Positions 36,162 to 48,250 of a stretch of 64,000 nt of DNA are shown one piece after another. A program made the position numbers and the translations under genes. How positions within the stretch are numbered: position 1 is the stretch's first letter; every line of letters starts with the position of its first letter. The stretch lies in assembly GCA_037178625.1 (NCBI GenBank), contig CM074139.1:2294001-2358000 (forward strand), given 5' to 3'. The notes beneath the pieces were generated by a model. It had not been told where the DNA came from. It saw nothing but the letters and a program-made list of their open reading frames with translations, and searched no databases. The DNA is from Skeletonema tropicum (taxonomy: Eukaryota > Bacillariophyta > Thalassiosirophyceae > Thalassiosirales > Thalassiosiraceae).

Positions 36162-38164
36162 TCTGTGTAGATATGAATATCTGATATCTTGTATGTCAGA
36201 GATTATTATTTGTCCTTATTTTTGGCGGGTGATCGTTACTAACTAACTAACTGAATAATAGGCTGAATAAGGCGGCTGTGGACCGCTGCGTGGTAGACTG
36301 GACTTGGATGAGTCGGGCTAGGATAATTAATGGCGTGGGCTGGCTACATACCACCATGGTCAACAACTGATCGAACCGCAGCGATGGCATGGTGGCGTGT
36401 GCGTGAGAGTTTGTCAATCTCAGTGCCGTCAGTTTAAATAGTAAGCGGCACCGAGCGCTACTGACTGTCGCATCAAAAAGTCACCAACAGCAGCTCAAGC
36501 AGCTCAAGCAGCTCAAAAGTGACAATGGCCGATAATATTATCTTGTCTCCTACTTGGCCAATGACGGCGATAAGTGTCGTTTTGGAAAGCTGAGAGTGAG
36601 CTCTACCGCTTAGGTGTGTATTGAGCCTCATTGGACGACTTCTATTCATTCGTCTCGGTTAAAAACTGGTCTAGAAAGTGATCGGTAGGGCCAGATTCGG
36701 CTCAAGAGCCAGATTTTCAAGACAGAATTTAAATTTTGATCAAAATGAACGATATGACCACCGCTGGAATCGTCTTTTCAAGCTGAATCGATTAGTACCA
36801 TCATTACAATCAAGATCAAAATAATAACAATCACAGCTCGGCCGAAAGCCTTGCAAAAGAGACACTTGTAGACGATCACGATCAGCCTCTTTCAGACGAT
36901 CGGTACACGTCGAAGATCCAAAAAGATACGTTAACTGCAATGCCACTAAAATCCACAATAAACACGGAGCTCGGGCAGGGGCCCTCGCACGCTCCGCTGA
37001 AGACACTTCCTTTAATGCCGTAAGATCCAGATAGTTGGCACTGGTGAGATCCAAGACGCTGCGCTGAAGACACTACGAGAGATCGGTGAAGATCCAGATA
37101 GTTGGTACATGTACCGTCCATCATACATCTTCGATCTTACCATCCTTCATCAACATTACAATATAACAATCAACACTAACCATCCTAATACCAACCGCAT
37201 CATCATCATCTACTACTACTCCCATCCACAAGCATCATCCACTGCTACTACTTCCAACCTCATCATCTTCTCCTCCTCCAACCGCAAGCACAAGTATTCG
37301 TATCGTCGGCAATGATGATGATGCGGTTGGGAGTAGTAGTACCTGCTGCTGCTTCTGCTTGTGGTTGGGGGAGGAGAAGAAGCTGGATACATGACGAGAT
37401 AATCAACCAACCAACCACAAGCAGCCGCTGCTACTGCTACTCCCAACAACATCATCATCGTCGGCAATGATGCGATGTAGCAGCGGCAGTATCGTCGGCA
37501 ATGCTGCTTGCGGTTGGATTGGTGGAGGAGAATATAACAACCAACCATCATTGCCGAGCGCAGTCGAGGCAAGTGGAAGATAAAAGCGAGGGTGAGCGGT
37601 AGCGAAGCCGAGCTGTGAGTATTTATTATTGAATAAGTACATCGTGCCAACCTGACATGGATCTCACCGCATTAAGTGGTCGTTCTTCAGCGCAGCGTTG
37701 GATGCGTCCGTGCCAACTAATCATTGACAGTGACAGTGCGGATCGTTAAAGTGCGAGCGGTAGCGAGGACGAGGCTGTGTTTATTGTACAAATCGATAGA
37801 GCTTGAAACTACGATTCGAATGGTGGTATCATTGTTTGTCGATTCGGTCAAAATCCGAATTCCGAATGTCGATTTGGATCTCGACATTCCAATTCCAGGG
37901 GTCGATTTAGTTGAGTCGATTGACAAAAGATCATTATTCGGCGTTGAAACTAATCGCAATCGATAGAGCTCGGCGAGAGGATTCGAAATCACTACTCATC
38001 GCCTTGATACGACCGCTACAGCAGACGTCACAATGGAAAAGGTGAATTTGGAGAGGAAGAGGTAAAGTAGTACATCTAGAGTAATGGTCTTAATATTATC
38101 ACTCTACATATCTCATTGTACATCATTCCTAAAGATACCCAGTTGATTGTCATGTAATACTTCA
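35030..38164 (-). repeat. Tandem array unit 3 (3135 bases)
   Basis: Same length and junctions as unit 2. No distinguishing change seen. Confidence 0.95.
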
Positions 38165-39296
38165 CAGCCGACCCCTCATTATTATGATCCAAACCACTGC
38201 CCGAACTTACACCACTATGACTATGAGTCTTCCTCTCACTCCACTTTTGTTGATACTCCACCAAATCATCCTGCTGCTGCAAATTATTATTATCATCCCC
38301 ACTATTCATTAAAAATTGCGCCACATTGGCAGCCTGCTGTTCCTTCTGTGTGACCACTGCTGCTCCCACCCCATGTCCACCACCAACACCTTTGTTTCGA
38401 ATAATATGTTCGACATATTGTTCCTTCCCCTTGCGCCATAGACCACGTATCCCAGAGGTTAACTGTGACTGCGACATTTCCTCGGATTGTTGAGATGATG
38501 ACGAATAATTACTTATATTGTGATCACTAGCGCTAGCGTTTGAGCTGTTCAAATCATGATCATCACTACCAATTGCACTAGCCATTGCACTACTGGCACC
38601 GGCACCAGATGAGGACAACACTATCCGCCTTCCATAGAATGAATTATCATTCTTATACATAGTATATGAAGTATCCTCTATTGCCAACCGTGTACACAAT
38701 TGAACCACCAACGCACTCTCCATGGGAGTCTGCAATGCATCCCATCGATATTCTTCATTCCAATCGGCCCCGTTCCCGCCACCTCCGTTGGTGGATTTGG
38801 ACATTAGTTTGGAGGAGGAGGTGCGTTGCTGGGAGGGGTGGATTTGATGGGTTAGGAGGTGGTCGATTGGGTTGTTCATTCTACTGTTAATGTTGGCTAT
38901 GGATGATGTTGATGTGTTCGATGTAAATTTTTTGGGCTTCATGACGTCGCTGTCGCCCTGTTCGTGTGAGTGTTCGTGTTCATTTCGCCGCGGTAAAATA
39001 GTCCTCGAGTGTCGATTATTCTGCTGATCGTCAACAGTATTCTGCTGATAATGTTCATCAACATCAACATTATTATCAGCATCAGTACTCTCCAGCGCGG
39101 CAACAATGTCCTCCACCAGACCAAATTTGAACCACGGACAGAGCGGCACAGTGGGACTGAGCGAGGGGGGCAGATCGACTGCGGAGAGGAGGCGGACGCG
39201 CAGGGACCACTGCTCTTCTTCTTCATCGGACGAGGCGGATGAGGTGCTGCTGGACTCGCTGGAGGTGTCGTCTGAAGCAGAGGATGATACGGTCAT
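38076..39296 (-). pseudogene. Truncated C2-DENN-WD40 ORF, array copy 4
   Basis: 406-codon frame identical in translation to the other array copies. Confidence 0.8.
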
Positions 39297-41299
39297 TCTG
39301 TGTAGATATGAATATCTGATATCTTGTATGTCAGAGATTATTATTTGTCCTTATTTTTGGCGGGTGATCGTTACTAACTAACTAACTGAATAATAGGCTG
39401 AATAAGGCGGCTGTGGACCGCTGCGTGGTAGACTGGACTTGGATGAGTCGGGCTAGGATAATTAATGGCGTGGGCTGGCTACATACCACCATGGTCAACA
39501 ACTGATCGAACCGCAGCGATGGCATGGTGGCGTGTGCGTGAGAGTTTGTCAATCTCAGTGCCGTCAGTTTAAATAGTAAGCGGCACCGAGCGCTACTGAC
39601 TGTCGCATCAAAAAGTCACCAACAGCAGCTCAAGCAGCTCAAGCAGCTCAAAAGTGACAATGGCCGATAATATTATCTTGTCTCCTACTTGGCCAATGAC
39701 GGCGATAAGTGTCGTTTTGGAAAGCTGAGAGTGAGCTCTACCGCTTAGGTGTGTATTGAGCCTCATTGGACGACTTCTATTCATTCGTCTCGGTTAAAAA
39801 CTGGTCTAGAAAGTGATCGGTAGGGCCAGATTCGGCTCAAGAGCCAGATTTTCAAGACAGAATTTAAATTTTGATCAAAATGAACGATATGACCACCGCT
39901 GGAATCGTCTTTTCAAGCTGAATCGATTAGTACCATCATTACAATCAAGATCAAAATAATAACAATCACAGCTCGGCCGAAAGCCTTGCAAAAGAGACAC
40001 TTGTAGACGATCACGATCAGCCTCTTTCAGACGATCGGTACACGTCGAAGATCCAAAAAGATACGTTAACTGCAATGCCACTAAAATCCACAATAAACAC
40101 GGAGCTCGGGCAGGGGCCCTCGCACGCTCCGCTGAAGACACTTCCTTTAATGCCGTAAGATCCAGATAGTTGGCACTGGTGAGATCCAAGACGCTGCGCT
40201 GAAGACACTACGAGAGATCGGTGAAGATCCAGATAGTTGGTACATGTACCGTCCATCATACATCTTCGATCTTACCATCCTTCATCAACATTACAATATA
40301 ACAATCAACACTAACCATCCTAATACCAACCGCATCATCATCATCTACTACTACTCCCATCCACAAGCATCATCCACTGCTACTACTTCCAACCTCATCA
40401 TCTTCTCCTCCTCCAACCGCAAGCACAAGTATTCGTATCGTCGGCAATGATGATGATGCGGTTGGGAGTAGTAGTACCTGCTGCTGCTTCTGCTTGTGGT
40501 TGGGGGAGGAGAAGAAGCTGGATACATGACGAGATAATCAACCAACCAACCACAAGCAGCCGCTGCTACTGCTACTCCCAACAACATCATCATCGTCGGC
40601 AATGATGCGATGTAGCAGCGGCAGTATCGTCGGCAATGCTGCTTGCGGTTGGATTGGTGGAGGAGAATATAACAACCAACCATCATTGCCGAGCGCAGTC
40701 GAGGCAAGTGGAAGATAAAAGCGAGGGTGAGCGGTAGCGAAGCCGAGCTGTGAGTATTTATTATTGAATAAGTACATCGTGCCAACCTGACATGGATCTC
40801 ACCGCATTAAGTGGTCGTTCTTCAGCGCAGCGTTGGATGCGTCCGTGCCAACTAATCATTGACAGTGACAGTGCGGATCGTTAAAGTGCGAGCGGTAGCG
40901 AGGACGAGGCTGTGTTTATTGTACAAATCGATAGAGCTTGAAACTACGATTCGAATGGTGGTATCATTGTTTGTCGATTCGGTCAAAATCCGAATTCCGA
41001 ATGTCGATTTGGATCTCGACATTCCAATTCCAGGGGTCGATTTAGTTGAGTCGATTGACAAAAGATCATTATTCGGCGTTGAAACTAATCGCAATCGATA
41101 GAGCTCGGCGAGAGGATTCGAAATCACTACTCATCGCCTTGATACGACCGCTACAGCAGACGTCACAATGGAAAAGGTGAATTTGGAGAGGAAGAGGTAA
41201 AGTAGTACATCTAGAGTAATGGTCTTAATATTATCACTCTACATATCTCATTGTACATCATTCCTAAAGATACCCAGTTGATTGTCATGTAATACTTCA
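38165..41299 (-). repeat. Tandem array unit 4 (3135 bases)
   Basis: Same length and junctions as units 2 and 3. Confidence 0.95.
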
Positions 41300-42431
41300 C
41301 AGCCGACCCCTCATTATTATGATCCAAACCACTGCCCGAACTTACACCACTATGACTATGAGTCTTCCTCTCACTCCACTTTTGTTGATACTCCACCAAA
41401 TCATCCTGCTGCTGCAAATTATTATTATCATCCCCACTATTCATTAAAAATTGCGCCACATTGGCAGCCTGCTGTTCCTTCTGTGTGACCACTGCTGCTC
41501 CCACCCCATGTCCACCACCAACACCTTTGTTTCGAATAATATGTTCGACATATTGTTCCTTCCCCTTGCGCCATAGACCACGTATCCCAGAGGTTAACTG
41601 TGACTGCGACATTTCCTCGGATTGTTGAGATGATGACGAATAATTACTTATATTGTGATCACTAGCGCTAGCGTTTGAGCTGTTCAAATCATGATCATCA
41701 CTACCAATTGCACTAGCCATTGCACTACTGGCACCGGCACCAGATGAGGACAACACTATCCGCCTTCCATAGAATGAATTATCATTCTTATACATAGTAT
41801 ATGAAGTATCCTCTATTGCCAACCGTGTACACAATTGAACCACCAACGCACTCTCCATGGGAGTCTGCAATGCATCCCATCGATATTCTTCATTCCAATC
41901 GGCCCCGTTCCCGCCACCTCCGTTGGTGGATTTGGACATTAGTTTGGAGGAGGAGGTGCGTTGCTGGGAGGGGTGGATTTGATGGGTTAGGAGGTGGTCG
42001 ATTGGGTTGTTCATTCTACTGTTAATGTTGGCTATGGATGATGTTGATGTGTTCGATGTAAATTTTTTGGGCTTCATGACGTCGCTGTCGCCCTGTTCGT
42101 GTGAGTGTTCGTGTTCATTTCGCCGCGGTAAAATAGTCCTCGAGTGTCGATTATTCTGCTGATCGTCAACAGTATTCTGCTGATAATGTTCATCAACATC
42201 AACATTATTATCAGCATCAGTACTCTCCAGCGCGGCAACAATGTCCTCCACCAGACCAAATTTGAACCACGGACAGAGCGGCACAGTGGGACTGAGCGAG
42301 GGGGGCAGATCGACTGCGGAGAGGAGGCGGACGCGCAGGGACCACTGCTCTTCTTCTTCATCGGACGAGGCGGATGAGGTGCTGCTGGACTCGCTGGAGG
42401 TGTCGTCTGAAGCAGAGGATGATACGGTCAT
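41211..42431 (-). pseudogene. Truncated C2-DENN-WD40 ORF, array copy 5
   Basis: 406-codon frame identical to the other copies. It is the only one whose upstream region is cut short, about 740 bases before its start codon, by fusion to the STAND block. Confidence 0.8.
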
Positions 42432-43172
42432 TCTGTGTAGATATGAATATCTGATATCTTGTATGTCAGAGATTATTATTTGTCCTTATTTTTGGCGGGT
42501 GATCGTTACTAACTAACTAACTGAATAATAGGCTGAATAAGGCGGCTGTGGACCGCTGCGTGGTAGACTGGACTTGGATGAGTCGGGCTAGGATAATTAA
42601 TGGCGTGGGCTGGCTACATACCACCATGGTCAACAACTGATCGAACCGCAGCGATGGCATGGTGGCGTGTGCGTGAGAGTTTGTCAATCTCAGTGCCGTC
42701 AGTTTAAATAGTAAGCGGCACCGAGCGCTACTGACTGTCGCATCAAAAAGTCACCAACAGCAGCTCAAGCAGCTCAAGCAGCTCAAAAGTGACAATGGCC
42801 GATAATATTATCTTGTCTCCTACTTGGCCAATGACGGCGATAAGTGTCGTTTTGGAAAGCTGAGAGTGAGCTCTACCGCTTAGGTGTGTATTGAGCCTCA
42901 TTGGACGACTTCTATTCATTCGTCTCGGTTAAAAACTGGTCCAGAAAGTGATCGGTAGGGCCAGATTCGGCTCAAGAGCCAGATTTTCAAGACAGAATTT
43001 AAATTTTGATCAAAATGAACGATATGACCACCGCTGGAATCGTCTTTTCAAGCTGAATCGATTAGTACCATCATTACAATCAAGATCAAAATAATAACAA
43101 TCACAGCTCGGCCGAAAGCCTTGCAAAAGAGACACTTGTAGACGATCAGCCTCTTTCAGACGATCGGTACAC
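41300..43172 (-). repeat. Tandem array unit 5, partial, fused to STAND upstream region
   Basis: Follows the array sequence, with one substitution noted (GGTCCAGAAAG instead of GGTCTAGAAAG at ~42940), to about 43145. It then loses six bases (CACGAT) and leaves array homology after CGGTACAC at 43172. From there it matches 56133 onward instead. The junction lies in sequence shared by both partners (GATCAGCCTCTTTCAGACGA), a likely recombination point. Confidence 0.9.
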
Positions 43173-43551
43173 ATTGTGAGATCCAAAAACACACTTGTTG
43201 CAATGCTGCAAGATCCACAAATAATATAAACGGTGCTCGTCCTCCCTGCGGTCGCACTCGCAAAGACACTTCTCTTAATGGGGCGAATAACATGAATTGC
43301 AGGTGCAGCGGGCATTCAAACGCTTCGCTGAAGACACTTCTTTTTATCAGCCTCATCCTTACAGTCGCTCGGTACATGTACCGTCCAATATTACAAGTAC
43401 CATCATTGGCTCCCCTCCCTTCGGTCGGCTCGCTTCTACCCCAATGCAACAATCCAACAACAACAACAGCAATAGAGCAGCCGCCAATATCATCAATCCC
43501 CCAACATAACAATTAACCAATCCAACAACAGCAACCAACCTACTTATCATT

Positions 43552-43636
43552 GCAGCAGTCAACCAACAATAGCAGCAGTAGCAACCAAATGATCATCTTG
43601 GTTGCTGCTGGAGGATTATTGTTGGTTGACTGCTGC
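43552..43636. repeat. Long foldback (hairpin) sequence
   Basis: Left arm GCAGCAGTCAACCAACAAT (43552-43570) and right arm ATTGTTGGTTGACTGCTGC (43618-43636) are perfect reverse complements. An inner imperfect arm pairs GCAGTAGCAACCAA with TTGGTTGCTGCTG around a central ATGATCATC. Role unknown. Duplicated at 56502-56586. Confidence 0.85.
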
Positions 43637-44716
43637 TGCTGCTGCTGCTCCACTGGTTGCTGCTGCTGCTGGAAGGAGGATACACGACAGCAACATGACA
43701 GCTGCAGCAACCAAATGATGCCGAGGCCAGTTAATGATGATGGCGATTAAGTGGTTATTGAACACACTGATCGATGCTTCTGTCTTCAGTGCAACGTTCT
43801 TGGATCTTCAACATAACAACTGTCAAGTTCTCACTGAACCAAGCCGGTCGCATCTTCGACGTAACAATTGTCATTGACGGCGCTCTATTGCACCAACTGT
43901 ATTGTGCGAACGATGGATGGTGTTGCTGTGACTAGGTTTTGGTCTCTCAATCGAAACCGAGATAACTCTAGACTTAGAAGTTATAACCTTTCGCTTTGAT
44001 AAGTCACAGGTTGAAAAAGACTTGCTTCGTTGTGGGTTCACGCCCGTCCTCACTTTGTGGCTGTGTTAAAAGTCCACTCGCTGAAGCTCTATCTGCCCAC
44101 ACAGGTTGCTGATGGGAAGACCTATGACCAAACGTCCCGAGACTTTGAGTTGGCAGCAACAAATTAACAGCCACAGAAGGTGTGAAGCATACTTGTCTAA
44201 CTTACTTCGGTGGACACTCCTAAAGCTCAAATGTTCAACCAGAATTGATTGAAGATAGAACTATAGGACAACTGATAATCTCTCAACTGGCGCAGATTAG
44301 CACAGTAGGAGGGTTGCGTAGTAGTAGCAGTTCTGTCAGATCTCTCCAACAAGGAAGTGGATTGCTCCAGATTTCTCCTCAGAAATCGTTCCGATGCGTC
44401 AATGGACTGTTGTTTATTTTATTTCTTATATCCTCTCTGTGAGATCAAGATCAAGCGCATTTGCTTCCAAACTGCTTCAAAACCCTCTCTCCTACCTATA
44501 GTTTGCTGCTTGTCTTCGTCATTTTGCCAGAAGCGTTTCCGGCCCGCCGGCTGTGCAAAGAAGATGATGCCTCGTGGGGCTGTTGGTGGAGGAGATGAGA
44601 GGAGATGAGAGGAGCTCTCTACATATAGAAGGGAAAGGCCGGCCTTTCATCAGTAAAAGTCACAGTGACGTAAAAGACAGTTTCTGCTTCCCAACTTCAA
44701 GTGGATGGCTGAGGAT

Positions 44717-44839
44717 CAGCCCTAGCTACAGCAATTTAGGATTACCCCTAAACCAAATATGCGACAGTAAGTTAGTATCAGCCCTAGCTACAGCAATTAA
44801 GGATTAACCCTAAACCAAATATGCGACAGTAAGTTAGTA
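44717..44839 (+). repeat. 62-base tandem duplication
   Basis: Two units start CAGCCCTAGCTACAGCAATT at 44717 and 44779. The second has TTAAGGATTAACCCTAAACC where the first has TTTAGGATTACCCCTAAACC. The pair recurs at about 57671-57793. Confidence 0.85.
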
Positions 44840-45019
44840 CCTCGAGATCGGCGTATTCGCATCACATCTACATTGATCATGCGAACATGCGAACAATGCC
44901 CCAAGTATTATTGTTTATAAAGGCTACTTACCTGATGTTGTGTATAGTAAGCGCTATATAGTAAGCGCTATCCAATAATACTTACCATCATCGAACGGGA
45001 TCATCATTAGGCCTATGTA

Positions 45020-45204
45020 CAGAGTGTCCACCGTATATAATTGCCCGCCTTGATACATGCCCGTCCACAGTAGTTGCCCGCTGGAAAATCCGGACACTGG
45101 AAGTCCGGACACTAACAGATAACGTGTTCCGTAATTGCCCGTCCACTGTAGTTGCCCGTCCCAATGAGTGGACACACCCGCGGGCATCTACGGTGGACAC
45201 ACTG
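45020..45204. mobile_element. Tc1/mariner-like MITE (left copy)
   Basis: TIRs CAGAGTGTCCACCGTA and TACGGTGGACACACTG, 16 bases with one mismatch, flanked by TA on both sides (45018-45019 and 45205-45206). CAGWG ends with a TA target are typical of Tc1/mariner derivatives. Internal direct and inverted repeats of GCCCGTCCACWGTAGTTGCC are visible. It is 185 bases with no coding capacity and sits just upstream of the STAND start codon. Confidence 0.75.
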
Positions 45205-45259
45205 TACCATGACGATCTGTAACAGAAATTTAAAGTAGAGGCCTACTTCTTACCTGACC

Positions 45260-46567
45260 ATGATAGCGATAGCTGGCGTTGACTTCACAATACGCAATAG
45301 AGCTCCTTCTCCTTGTATTTTATTGTATGAAACAATGAGCAAAAAGATCTCATCCAATGGAGCGGCGGTGACCAAAAAAGAGGAGGATATTCAAATCCCT
45401 CTACGCAATTGGATCAACCATGATAATAATATCGCCGAAACTAATTTCAATTCTTCCACAAGAATAACCGCGAAGGAATCCATGATTCGCAAGGCTACTG
45501 TTGCCTATGGAATAGTCGAGCTGTTGGTACGCTGTCCTAAGACTACTAGTGAGGACGACTGTACGATTCAAACGGACAATTTTGCAGTCAAAGTATGTAG
45601 CAAAGCGGAGGGACAATTATTATCTTCGTCATGGGATGATATTCGGGGGGTTCGCATGATATCATCGGGGGTGTCTCTATCTATTGAAGAGTCTTCGTAT
45701 TTAAGCTGTTTATTTGACGACAAAAATAATAATGATGATGGACAAATGGGGAGATATTTAGAGGTGGAACTTGATGATAATGTTGGTGCCAATAACTATA
45801 AAAAAGATTCTCAAAAGGATGATTGTCAGGACAGCAGTAAGGATGGGATGGGAATGAACCAACACCACTGTCATTATTTATTGGCAAAACTTCTCTACCA
45901 TTTATTCACACATGAGACGTTTCCGGATGGTGGTAATAATAATAATAATCACGGTGAGAATCACCACGAGCCCGCTCACAAAAAAGCAAAGACTTCGCTA
46001 CCACACATGTCTGAGGGACAAATAATTGATGTCTCAACAACCACTAATCATCTAGCCTATCAACGGATGCAACAATTGGGGGTTCCAGCATCGATATGTC
46101 GAATTGTTCAAAATCTTAATGAGAGTCCTTTAGTAGAGAGTGGTGCTAGGGATGCCTACAAATCATTGGAGGAGGTGGGCAAAGATTTACACCTGCTACT
46201 GTTTGATCCGGACCGTTTCCTGTTTGATCAGGAGTGGGGGGGGAACTCCTCCTCTCCTGACAGTATGCAACTCCTCTACAGGAAGGATAGGCTCTATGGG
46301 CGAGATAAGGAGGAGACTCTAATAACAGACGCATTTTGCAGAGTCACTCGAGGAAAGAGCGAGGCATTCTTTATTGGGGGGTACTCGGGGTCGGGGAAGA
46401 GTATGTTGGTGGATACTTTGAGAGTGAGGGTGAAATATGTGGGGGGGTATGTTATCAAACATAAATTTGATACCATTTCTCAGGATAGACCACTGTTTGG
46501 TGTTATCTCGGCGGTGAATCAATTATGCTCCAAGATCAAGAGTAGGCTATCTTGTCGTGCACCATGA
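45260..46567 (+). pseudogene. Truncated STAND/AAA_16 ATPase copy
   Basis: 435 codons, 431 of them shared with the intact gene at 58214 apart from about four substitutions (for example QLLSSS versus QLSSSS, and EVELDD versus EVEVDD). Homology ends at 46553 inside KSRLS, and the frame stops after four foreign codons. It retains the P-loop GGYSGSGKS but lacks Walker B (LFLDDLQWADD in the intact gene) and the helical repeats, so it cannot be a working ATPase. The upstream region is also duplicated, so it may still be expressed. Confidence 0.85.
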
Positions 46568-46595
46568 TGTTGTCGTGGTCGTGGCCGTGGCCCTC

Positions 46596-46600
46596 TATAA
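46596..46600 (+). promoter_or_regulatory. TATA-like box of the unknown-function gene
   Basis: TATAA in CCCTCTATAAGTACATAG, 43 bases upstream of the ATG at 46639. The duplicated copy of this gene's 5' end begins 15 bases downstream of it and lacks the box. Confidence 0.35.
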
Positions 46601-46638
46601 GTACATAGCCGCACACATCCCCATAAACCAGTTTCATC

Positions 46639-48250
46639 ATGATCGCAAGAACTATCATCACTGCTATCTTATCCTGTGGACTCTACCAAGTCACAATGCC
46701 AACATTGGTTGGCCTACTTGCCCTCTCTACGGCATATCTCCTCTACGTCTTCTGGGTCTTCAAGAAGTGGAATGCCGACTTTTCAGGGCATCGCATAAAT
46801 CGTGGACACAAACATTGTCCAAGTAATCGCATGATGCCTCCCGTTAAGTCTTTGGAAGAAAACAAGAAATCGATCCTGCATAATAGCAAGTATCATGCAA
46901 ATTTTGATGGTTGCGAATTGTTGAATGATGTGAAGGACATGGCGGTTACGAGGAAGGAGAACCAAGTCATTCGTGAGATAGCCAAGAGATCGAATAGTTT
47001 GAGGGTGTCCCAGAAAGGATTTCGGCAGATGACTGGTCCTTTGCTCGGAGATTTGAATATGGTTGAAGAAGCGGAGGAGTTGGACATGGATCATATGTGA
47101 GTATCTCTGGATATGGATATGAATTGATTTGCTTCTTTGATTGCAATTTCCATACAAGTGTGCTCATGTCCTCTTTCATATGTGCAGCTATATCTCCTTC
47201 ACTGACTTTCTCTGGGGATTTACTTTCATCGGTCCATTCTCCTACTTTCTATGGAAGTACCGCACGATTGTTCTTCGTATTCGTCAATTCCTCTTGAAGC
47301 ATGACCTGATCAAACCAATGGATTGTGACTACGAAGAAGTGTGTGCTACGCTACTGCTTGAGCAGACCCAGGCCATTCACTACTGCGCTCGCACAGAGGA
47401 AGGCAGCAAGCTCGGCAACATTGCTGGTTTCTTCTTTGTTAACTTTCCCTACGTTGACAATGATTGCAAGTATCAAGTAGCAGACTTGTTTGCTGTCGAT
47501 ATTGATTTGGATACAAAGAGATTTAAGAAAGCAAAGCTTGATGATCTCTCTCTCAATGCAAAGGAAACATTGATTCTTCTATGGTTTAACACTATTGCAG
47601 CCCAGCATGTCAAGCTTCATGCTATGGCTAACTGGGGTGTGAATGTGGACGAAACTTTGGCCAATGCGAATCCACTCTTCAGGCAGAGCAGTGTTACCAC
47701 GGTTATGTACAATTATTTCGGCTACACTTCCTTCAATGGGTTCTTCAAGACATGGACAGAAGAAGGTCTTGCTTCGCCAGGCTGGGCAAAGCCGGAGAAA
47801 CCTCTCATCCAATGCTTTAATCACGGTATTAGAGGATCTGTTTGGCAGCATGCACAAATCGTGGACCTTGTCAAGTATTCGGAATTTGTCAAGTTCATTG
47901 TGCCAGTACGAGCCATCTTCTTTGCGGAGTTTCAGAAACACAAGGAATCGTTCCCGGGTGTGGATGGCGAGGCAATGTTCATTGGCACAGTCCTTCATTC
48001 CCTTGATCATACTCTCATGGAATGGAATCTGAAAGATCCTCTGTGGCTGGACGTAGATGATCCAAGATTCGGTAAAATGGCGGAAGTTGGACGCATCGTC
48101 AAGGTTGGCTTCGTTTCGGATGTTCCCGGCTTGTACTTTCACAAGAGGTACAAGGGAAGTGGTCATCCATTCTATGAAGCTGTTTATCAAAAGGCAGCCA
48201 AGATCAACAAGAAGCTTGCTGATCATATGGACACTTGCATCATCAAATAA
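46639..48250 (+). CDS. Membrane-anchored protein of unknown function
   Basis: Two exons: 46639-47096, then 47188-48250 (TAA). The 91-base intron has a GTGAGT donor and GTGCAG acceptor. The spliced product is 506 residues. A hydrophobic stretch near residues 20-41 (LVGLLALSTAYLLYVFWVF) is preceded by MIARTIITAILSCG, so it is probably a signal anchor. A second apolar segment follows the splice (DFLWGFTFIGPFSYFLW). The rest is soluble-looking and includes HYCARTEEGSKLGN, DLFAVDIDLDTKRFKKAK, AAQHVKLHAMANWGVN, CFNHGIRGSVWQHAQ and LHSLDHTLMEW. Several His residues fall in helical contexts and could bind metal or haem, but I recognise no family. A 5' fragment of this gene is fused to a retrotransposon at 50295. 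Confidence 0.75.

Larger units (their letters stand above)
43173..45259. other. Intergenic upstream of the truncated STAND copy
   Basis: No gene supported. It holds CTG/CAG-rich microsatellite sequence (43628-43672), a long foldback at 43552-43636, a 62-base tandem duplication and a Tc1/mariner-like MITE. All recur in the right copy of repeat C. Confidence 0.5.
42672..46553. repeat. Large direct repeat C, left copy
   Basis: 3882 bases repeated in the same orientation at 55633-59507. Homology starts at CGTGAGAGTTTGTC and ends at AGTAGGCTATCTT. The part beyond ~43145 differs by only a few substitutions and small indels. The first ~470 bases match the array more closely than they match the right copy. 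Confidence 0.92.

Noticed and set aside
25635..43172. CRISPR-like or other prokaryotic repeat system
   Set aside because: Units are 3.1 kb, gene-derived and in a eukaryotic context.
45401..46567. Minus-strand ORFs of 60-74 codons opposite the STAND copies
   Set aside because: Antisense shadows of the coding frame, present in both copies.
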